64,000 nucleotides of DNA from Byssochlamys sp. IMV 00236 (Eukaryota; Ascomycota; Eurotiomycetes; Eurotiales; Thermoascaceae). A program made the position numbers and the translations under genes. Shown one piece after another: positions 57,258-64,000 of the stretch. The stretch spans positions 343,695 through 407,694 of the forward strand of contig MSJH02000810.1 in the NCBI GenBank assembly GCA_001931875.2. The letters run 5' to 3'. Positions within the stretch are counted from its first letter, which is position 1; each line of letters opens with the position of its first letter. Under the pieces are notes generated by a model. It was not told the DNA's origin. It searched no databases and saw nothing but the letters and a program-made list of their open reading frames with translations.

Positions 57258-59422
57258 TTACTCCTGCTCCTCGTCCCAACCTTCCAGCTCGGCCTTTTCG
57301 AGTTCCGCCATGACTGCGGGGTCGAAGACGGTTTCGTCCTTGCTCGGAACAGTCGTTTTGCTGTCCTTGAAAACAGGACCGATGCAGTCGCGCCAGCGCT
57401 TGCGGCGGTCCATGAGAGTCCTCGCGACATCGCCGATGCCTGGACGACCGACGCCAGCTGCGCTGACAATATGACTTCCACCGCCAGCTCCACCGGGTCG
57501 ATGTTTTGCTTGTGATCCCTTCTTGCTCTTCCCCAGCGTACGGGTACGCTTCAAGTAGGCCTGTTGTACCTGAGAGTCGAGGTCATCGTGGATAGTGCTG
57601 TACTCCTGGTATGCCATCCGCTCGCGGGCAATGTCAAGGAGTCTGCTCTTGCGAGCGCCGTTGATGATCATCTGCTTCTTCAGCTCACTTTGCAAGAGAC
57701 GCAGGCGCTGTGCGATGTCATCATCGTAGTGGGCGTCATAGTCTGGATTGTCGTCCGGGCCAAGAAAACCAACGTAGCGGAGTTCTGCCTTTAAGCGCTC
57801 GTCCAGCTGCGCATGCTCAAGCTTTGCTGCTGGCACCTTGAAACCGCTAGGAGACGCATCGGGGAAGGATGTCGCCGAAGGCATGGGCTTGGTTTCAGGC
57901 TCACCGGGAGGGTGGTCAATATCCATTGCGGAATCGCCGTTGAGGACGCCATTTGTCGAAGTCTCCCCGTTGGCGGCTCCGTTGGCGTTCTCATCTGGAG
58001 GAGCGCGGTGCTCGTAACGGAGAAGAGAGTAGAGACGACTGACCAAAGGTGCAACAGAGACTTTGTCCGTTTCCAAGGTATCGTCGGTGACCTGCTCGAT
58101 ATTCCCCCGTCCCTGATTCAAAGGAAGGCGATCGCGGTCAGGATTCGAGACGTCCACGCTAAGCGCCCCGTCTTCCTCGGCCCACACTTCTGTATAGTGC
58201 TTCTTTCCCCGTCGCGGCATCACGAACGGGGTAGTACGATCTCCCTGAGTCACGTCAATCACCGTCGATGAGTCTGTAGAATGCGGGACTAACCTTTTCC
58301 TTTAAGAAAGCAATATCCTCCTCTGTTAGAGGCCGGACATAGGGTTCGATATATGTAGCGAACGTGTTCGCGCTGACCTGATTCGAAGGTTTCGCGTTAC
58401 TGAAGTCCTTGTCTGGTGGAGTGCCCGCCATCAGGTGGCTAAGGTCACTTTGGGGAAACCGAGCCACGCAGTAGATTTCTTTCTTTTCTTCATCGCTCAT
58501 CCCAGGCGTCACATCACGAATATGATATATGGTCGGGTCATCGAATTTCAACGGGTCCGGCCCGAAGACTTGGAACTGAGGAACCGCAGGTGCTGGCTCC
58601 GGTTGGTGCGAGTCCGAGCTCGCATCCGACCCAGGAGATTCTGGTGCAACCGGCTCATTGACAGCGGTGGTCGGCGGCGGTGACGCCAACGACGGAGGTG
58701 AGAAAGAAGATGTACTGCCAGACGCGAGATTCCTCGACCGTTTTGATGATGGTGAACCAGCCTCGCGACTCCGCTTGCGGTCACCTGTCAGAACATGTTA
58801 GTCGATGAAAGAAAAGCACTGGGATCATGGAAATGCAGGAAACCACGGCGCAAGCAGGTACAGATTGATAATACTGAGACTCACCTTCGACTTTCAACTC
58901 GCTGCCATCCTGCTTGGTGAGCTCGTGGGCTCCATGAGCCGGCGGGCGCTCATCCTTGGAAACTCGCTCTTTACGCTTCTTCAGCTTGCCACCCTTTGAG
59001 GCACGGCTTCCATCCTCTTCGTCCTCCGCTTCCCATTTCATCTTCAGTCGTTCCTCCGCCTCAAGTTGTTCCTGTTCTCTCTGATCCTCCAACACCTCCT
59101 TCCGGCGCTGAGAAAGTTCGCGCATGCCGGCGTTGCATGCCTCACCACGGGCCTCTGCCAGTTCACTCAGCGTCTTGAGGTGCTCGATTAGGGATTCCAA
59201 CGATTTGGAGTCTGGAATTGTGCCTCCGTTCCCTAACTTCTCCAAGATCTCTGAATACTGGGGGTTCGCGGGGACGAACACTTTCGACACATCACTGTCC
59301 AGGTAGCCAGATACCGACGAGAGAGCCGTTGTTGCGCTAAGACCCGAACTCGGGGTCGTGTTGCGACTGCGCGATGGCTTCGTCTCGCGGCCTTTTCCTT
59401 TGCCCTTGTTGGCAATTGGCAT
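57258..59422 (-). CDS. ngg1: SAGA/ADA complex subunit Ngg1 (Ada3)
   Basis: Three exons on the minus strand (59422-58885, 58784-58294, 58244-57258) give 671 residues. The middle contains the Ada3 hallmark [20 protein letters not shown]. The C-terminal part has ELRYVGFLG followed by [18 protein letters not shown] and the segment [18 protein letters not shown]. The N-terminus is basic and Ser-rich, then helical ([20 protein letters not shown]), with [12 protein letters not shown] as an NLS-like run. Ngg1 bridges Gcn5 and Ada2 in the histone acetyltransferase module. The exon 1-2 join restores [14 protein letters not shown], and exon 2-3 restores KEKGDRTTPF, supporting the introns. Confidence 0.9.
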
Positions 59423-60570
59423 CGTGGGTAGGCGGGGTTGCGGTGGTAGGAAGAACCCGACCGGGCGTCAAGTCAAGCACTGGCTCAGCGGGACCGAGAC
59501 AGATGTTGCTGGGGATTTCCGGGATCGCGACTGAGTGTTATATATGAGAACGGTGTTGGATTATGCCGTCGTGGTCCGACAAACCATGTTGTCGCGCGCG
59601 AGGAGCAGCTGTGTTGGCGTGTCCGGGGTAGGGCACCTCGACGAGTCACGAACGTCACAGACACGGAAGCGCTGTCATTTCCCCCCTCAGAGGAAGTAGC
59701 GTGCACGTAGGATCTTCTGGACGAACACAGAAGACCAGATCTGCTTTGAGATGGCAGCAGGAGTGAATCGAGCTTCAGGACGGCCACTCGACATGTCGTC
59801 GGATATCGATCTGGCCCGTGCTCCCATGATATCACGTGATGCCACTCTCTCCGCACTATTTGGTTACTGGAGGAAGTTCTATGGGATTATTGTACTGTAC
59901 GAGCAATCTGCGGTGTTTTTCAATAACTCGAATTAATAATTGCTGGCCTCTTCGAGCAGCAAGATGTCTCAAGTATCTCAGATGTTTTCGAGAATGTCTC
60001 TCTCTCTCTCTCTTTCTCTCTGTGTCTCAGTCAGTCCTGCGCAAGGAGAGAGTCAAGCACGCGCACTTGCCATAGGGCTGTTCTCCACTGAACGGTCCGC
60101 GCCCCGTAAGTAGTTAACTGATTGTCGCATAATTCATCTTCCACGAGTTCCAGACAGCAGAGGGTCGCATTCCGTCATGTAATTAATTATAATTAATTAC
60201 AATTAATCTACTCGACTCTACACTAAATCTCCCGATTCCCACCAGTTGGCACCATGGCCAGTGTTCTAGGTCTCCCAGACCGCTTGTTCAACAAACCTGT
60301 TTCCAGCGCGCTCTGCAAGATGCGTTCCACTGGACGACAAGAAAAGATAAGGACGATGAACGGCTTGTCTGGTTGCAGCACAACCAACCTGTCAAAACGC
60401 CTGGGCGCCCCGCATGCGCAGGTCGATCACTGCGAGCTGCGTTCCCAGCGAGGACCACGATAAGATGGCACCGCATTTATGATGGCGTCCATTGCCAGTG
60501 ATCCAGCATCTCTGCGCTTTGGCAATTGTCCTTGTTCCATCCCAGACAATCTCCAGCACATCGATGGCGG
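59423..60570. other. Divergent promoter region of the Ngg1 and RING genes
   Basis: About 1.15 kb with a CT microsatellite (about 59998-60022) and a TAATTAATTA-rich stretch at 60180-60206. A frame at 60254-60463 has an ATG in good context (GGCACCATGGCC) but no recognisable content. Confidence 0.4.
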
Positions 60571-62779
60571 ATGGGCTGCCGGATAATCCAATCAGATCAA
60601 TTCCCCGCTACTTGCCTGTTTGGTCGATCTGTTGTTGCCGTCGCATTCTTGACCTCAAGTTATGTTCGCCGGAATGGCAACATAGCTGTCTATAATAACA
60701 TCGGCTGCCCCGAGTCTCTCGAGTCCTGTTCAGCATGGTCCGTCAAGTCTGAGGTCCTCCTACTTCTCTGTCTCTCCGGGAGAGACCATTCATCGGCAGC
60801 ATGTGTATGTTTTTCCCCGCCGATAACCGTTTGCATATACTGTACTCTCAAAAATTACATGTCCCCTGCGAACACAACCTATGCAGAGAGAATCAATATT
60901 AACTAATAATTATTATTTTTAGCTGCACAATCGTTGACGGCGGCGGTCACTGTCTTCGAAAGTTCAAGCACGCCTCTTCAGAAAGCGCCAGTAGTAAATG
61001 TGAGACAACCGTATCTGTTATTGTCAGCCAGCAACTGATTGAGCATGCCACATCCAGGAAAGCATATCATTTCGATTTGTTCTCGATGGCACCATTCAGA
61101 CGCTGTCAACGAACAACTCCCCCAACCAGGACTCGATCAGTGGCTTACTATTTGTTCCAACTCTCGACCCTGAAGACCCGTGTAACAACGTCACCGCGCC
61201 CTTTGTCCCCCAGAATGTCACACGCGAAGCAGATTTGCCTGATCTCGGATACAATCTAATTGGATTGGCCCCATGGGTCTCGATCGATTGCACGGAGTCG
61301 TATCTTGCGTCAGCTAGGAACGCGCCAGCCTCAGCTCTCATCTTCTATCGAGCCGGTAGCCATGACACTCAAAAGCCTCCGCCAATTAGCGATGCAGTCT
61401 GGACACTGAATGATGGAGGAGCTTGGAGACAGAATAACCATTACCCCGTATATGCAATCCCGGGACCTGCAGGAAACACCTTGATGAATGAGCTCGCGCA
61501 GTACTCGGGAAATACCACGAGTCCGGAGAACAGTAGCGACCTATCCAATGTTCAGTCATCTACTAATTTTGCACGGCTTTACGCTCTTATCAGTCTAGGT
61601 AACCTCCCCCACTGGCAGCTATTGGCTTGGAGTATGCCACTGATACGGTTGCAGAACAACCCAGCAGCTCCGTACCGAGCCTGTGGGTATTCATCCTCGC
61701 CATCCTGGGAGTCTTGATATTTGTCGTCGTCTCGTCGATTGTGGTGATTCGGATGGTCCAGAGGAGACGTCGCGAAAACCTGCGTCGTCGTATTGAGGCG
61801 GGCGAAGTAGACATCGAGTCTCTTGGTATCAAGCGGATGAAAGTACCCAGGGACATCTTGGACAAGATTCCCGTATATACATATCCTGTTCTTACTGCTC
61901 CACCAAAGGCTTTTCTTGGCGACGAGCAGACATTGGCGAGCACACTGCGTGAAAAGGACGATGATGCGTCCGCGATAGCACCAGCCATGCCAAGATTCTC
62001 CGATCCCGACATGAGCTGTTCAACATTAAAGGACTTCGACGTCTCAACGATCGAATTGGCAACGATGCGGGATTCGATTACGGACATCAAGACAGAAGCT
62101 CGCCTGACTTTCAGCCAACCCACCTGTGCAATTTGTCTGGATGACTTTGTTCCCGGGTCGTCTGTCGTCCGTGAGCTCCCTTGCGCGCACATCTTCCACC
62201 CAGAGTGCATCGACGCTTTCCTGATGCAAAACAGCAGTCTTTGTCCAATGTGCAAGAAGAGTGTCCTTCCGCCAGATTTCTGCCCGACACAAGTAACCAA
62301 CCTCATGGTTCGTCGCGAACGGTTACTGAGAAGAGCACATCGACTTCATGAAAGCGACAGGACAAGAAATGCCCGTACGCGGAGGAGCAACTCTGTATCC
62401 GGAATTTTCCTGCATCCTCGATCCACTGGGTCTTTCATATTCTTCGCCGGCAGCCAACCCTCACTTGACGAACTCAGCCATTATACCACAAGGAACAGGA
62501 GACCGGCACGCTCTCCGCTTTCTAGGCAGAATACCACGGCCGAAGCAAGTCAGCTTTCTTCAAGGCGGACCAGCGTCGCATCATCTCGAGACCGGCAGGA
62601 AGCTATGCGAATGAGGGCTGTAGCCCTGCTCGGTAATCCTGTCGGGTCCGAAGAGGAGGAAAGAGAGCAGCAGGAAAACCTGCCTCGGTGTAAGTGTGCT
62701 TGGACGTGTTTAAAGCCTAGTTGGCTAACTGTGGAATCTCCCAGGGCGCAAAGTAATGAACAGAACACTGGGTTTCTAA
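60571..62779 (+). CDS. PA-domain, transmembrane, RING-H2 ubiquitin ligase
   Basis: Exons 60923-60999, 61058-61598, 61655-62689 and 62745-62779 are well supported; a first exon 60571-60802 is tentative. The luminal part after the signal has PA-like features (GYNLIGLAPWVSIDCTESYL; ALIFYRAG) and several Asn-x-Ser/Thr sites. A membrane segment follows (LWVFILAILGVLIFVVVSSI), then a basic juxtamembrane run and a complete C3H2C3 RING: CAICLDDF with RELPCAHIFHPECIDAF and LCPMCKK. This layout matches fungal PA-TM-RING ligases of the endosome/vacuole pathway. Intron 3 must be removed to connect the luminal part to the membrane helix. In the tentative first exon a hydrophobic stretch SEVLLLLCLSG could be the signal, but its start codon is uncertain. 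Confidence 0.82.
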
Positions 62780-63472
62780 TCAACCTTGATACCCAGTCGA
62801 ATGTTTGCAAGCGAGAAGGCCAACGGTAGGTATGATTGAGCAGCATTGGGACCGGCGCAAGCTCGACTATCTTTCTTGTCATGGAGTTGTGATACCCTAT
62901 GTTGGACATATTTTGATATACTTTGAGATATGATATTAGCGATGTTTTAATGCATAAAAGGTCAATTTTCATCTACGTGACTTGGCCGTCATTCGGGGAA
63001 TGTCTCTTGAATTATGCTCCCAGTAAAGGGCGAGCATGGCCTTCTATCATTGCCTGCTCGCTGACATTTTCCGGCTCAACTCGATGTATAGTAGGCATCC
63101 GCGACGTGTTCTATCCCATGGTAGTACAGACGTTGTAGTCTACCAGGTCTCGAAACTATAGTGCCTGCAGGGATTATACATGGCTCTTGCATTTGTCTTC
63201 CATCGACCACTGCCACATAGCTTGTAGTGGGTTTCAGCTCCACATTAGACAGCAGCATACGATGGTGTTGTTTCCCGCCTGGAAAAGTCGACTGCCGCAT
63301 ACAGAGCACGAACGATGTGTGTGTATGCTCCCTGAGAGATAGGAAATGGCCTCATGTCGCAGTCTTCGAAAGAGCCGCGGCTCTTCGCAACTCATCCGCC
63401 CAGGGACTAAGTAGCACTGGCCCAAGATCCAATCTCTTTCAAACATAAGAAGAGAGAAACTCGTAAAGCCTC
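62780..63472. other. Convergent intergenic region
   Basis: About 690 bases between the RING gene (+) and the FRG1-like gene (-). Open frames on both strands are short and without domain features. Confidence 0.4.
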
Positions 63473-63935
63473 TCACGAAGCAAACTTATCATGCTTCCCC
63501 CTTACCCTAACATCCAGCACCTCTTCATGAAAATTCCCCTCTCTCCTCGCCCTCTTCAACCTCTTCACCTCATGATCCTCTAACCTTCTACCGACCGCCT
63601 CTTCCAGCTCTCGTCGACTAATCTTCTCCCTCGCCTTGCTCTCCTTGGACGCTTTCACTCTCGGCTTAAAGCGCGCTTGCATCCGGACGCGAAAACTCGT
63701 CTCGAAACCGAGCGTCTTTGCGTCTCCGCGGACTTCGACCTTTGACGAGGAGCCTTTTCTGCTTGTGCCTTCTTCATCCTCCTTGACGGATAGGAACGTT
63801 TCAGAGTCTCCACCGACGGTCTGGAAGGAAAATAGACCCGGTGTGTCGGGCGCAGGAAGGATACGGAATGATTCGAACGGTGAGATGGCTGCTGATGTGG
63901 CGCTGAGGATGCCGTATTTATCACAACTGAGATAT
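63473..63935 (-). CDS. FRG1-like protein, C-terminal part (cut by the window edge)
   Basis: The terminal exon on the minus strand begins after a TTTTAG acceptor at 63936 and codes for about 154 residues. It starts in a beta-trefoil (fascin-like) part: YLSCDKYGILSATSAAISPF. A variable charged stretch follows, then FRVRMQARFKPRVKASKESK and a helical basic region (ISRRELEEAVGRRLEDHEVK), ending FHEEVLDVRVRGKHDKFAS. This matches the C-terminal half of FRG1, a nuclear/nucleolar protein linked to pre-mRNA processing and actin bundling in animals. Its 5' exons lie beyond the right edge. Confidence 0.85.
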
Positions 63936-64000
63936 CTAAAAGACACACAAGAAGCAAACAGTTAATTTCTCTCTTCCTTTTTCCCCCTTTTCTCGTCGCG

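Overview
This window is nuclear DNA from a filamentous ascomycete, most likely an Aspergillus or a close relative in the Eurotiales. Most genes are split by short introns (about 45-100 nt) with GTANGT/YAG borders. The proteins have the composition expected of Aspergillus orthologues, and there are AT-rich blocks with the signature of repeat-induced point mutation (RIP). I had no search tool, so names rest on recognised motifs and on exon models whose reading phases I checked by hand.

Layout. 1-60: tail of a gene entering from the left. 781-3714 (+): Clr2-type silencing factor. 4181-5507 (-): 2-oxoglutarate/Fe(II) oxygenase-like protein. 5759-13601: a RIP-degraded Fot1/Pogo-type DNA transposon (coding strand -) split by a 5.9-kb Ty3/gypsy retrotransposon (+) with 234-bp LTRs and an ATAAG target duplication. 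13924-15838 (-) and 16372-16731 (+): a divergent mitochondrial pair, lysyl-tRNA synthetase and Tim10. 17132-19735 (-): STB6-like protein. 20356-21806 (+): Rmd5-type GID ubiquitin ligase subunit. 23325-24347 (+): BTB protein. 25550-26012 (+): tentative small membrane or secreted protein. 26171-27819 (-): Csn12/Thp1-like PCI protein. 28247-29253 (+): ribosomal protein eL20. 29969-31141 (+): mitochondrial NADH-cytochrome b5 reductase. 31725-32717 (-): secreted Ser/Ala-repeat protein carrying the front half of a trypsin fold. 33451-38744 (-): a RIP-degraded Ty1/copia element with 129-bp LTRs and an AGCAC target duplication. 38750-42331: gene-poor DNA. 42332-43770 (+): HMG-box protein. 44771-47917 (+): urease. 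48245-51177 (-): Artemis/SNM1-type nuclease. 53121-54062 (+): unrecognised acidic protein. 54962-56809 (+): Npr2. 57258-59422 (-): Ngg1/Ada3. 60571-62779 (+): PA-TM-RING ubiquitin ligase. 63473 to the right edge (-): FRG1-like protein.

The genes are mostly unrelated housekeeping functions, not a pathway cluster. Recurrent themes are chromatin and transcription (Clr2, STB6-like, HMG, Ngg1, Csn12), ubiquitin ligases (Rmd5, RING), mitochondria (LysRS, Tim10, Mcr1) and nitrogen (urease, Npr2). I did not find a clearly new multi-gene system. The most unusual material is the nested transposon block, the way point mutation fades at the transposon ends, the trypsin-like pseudo-protease with a Ser/Ala repeat, an unrecognised acidic protein, and a few alternative or tentative gene models.
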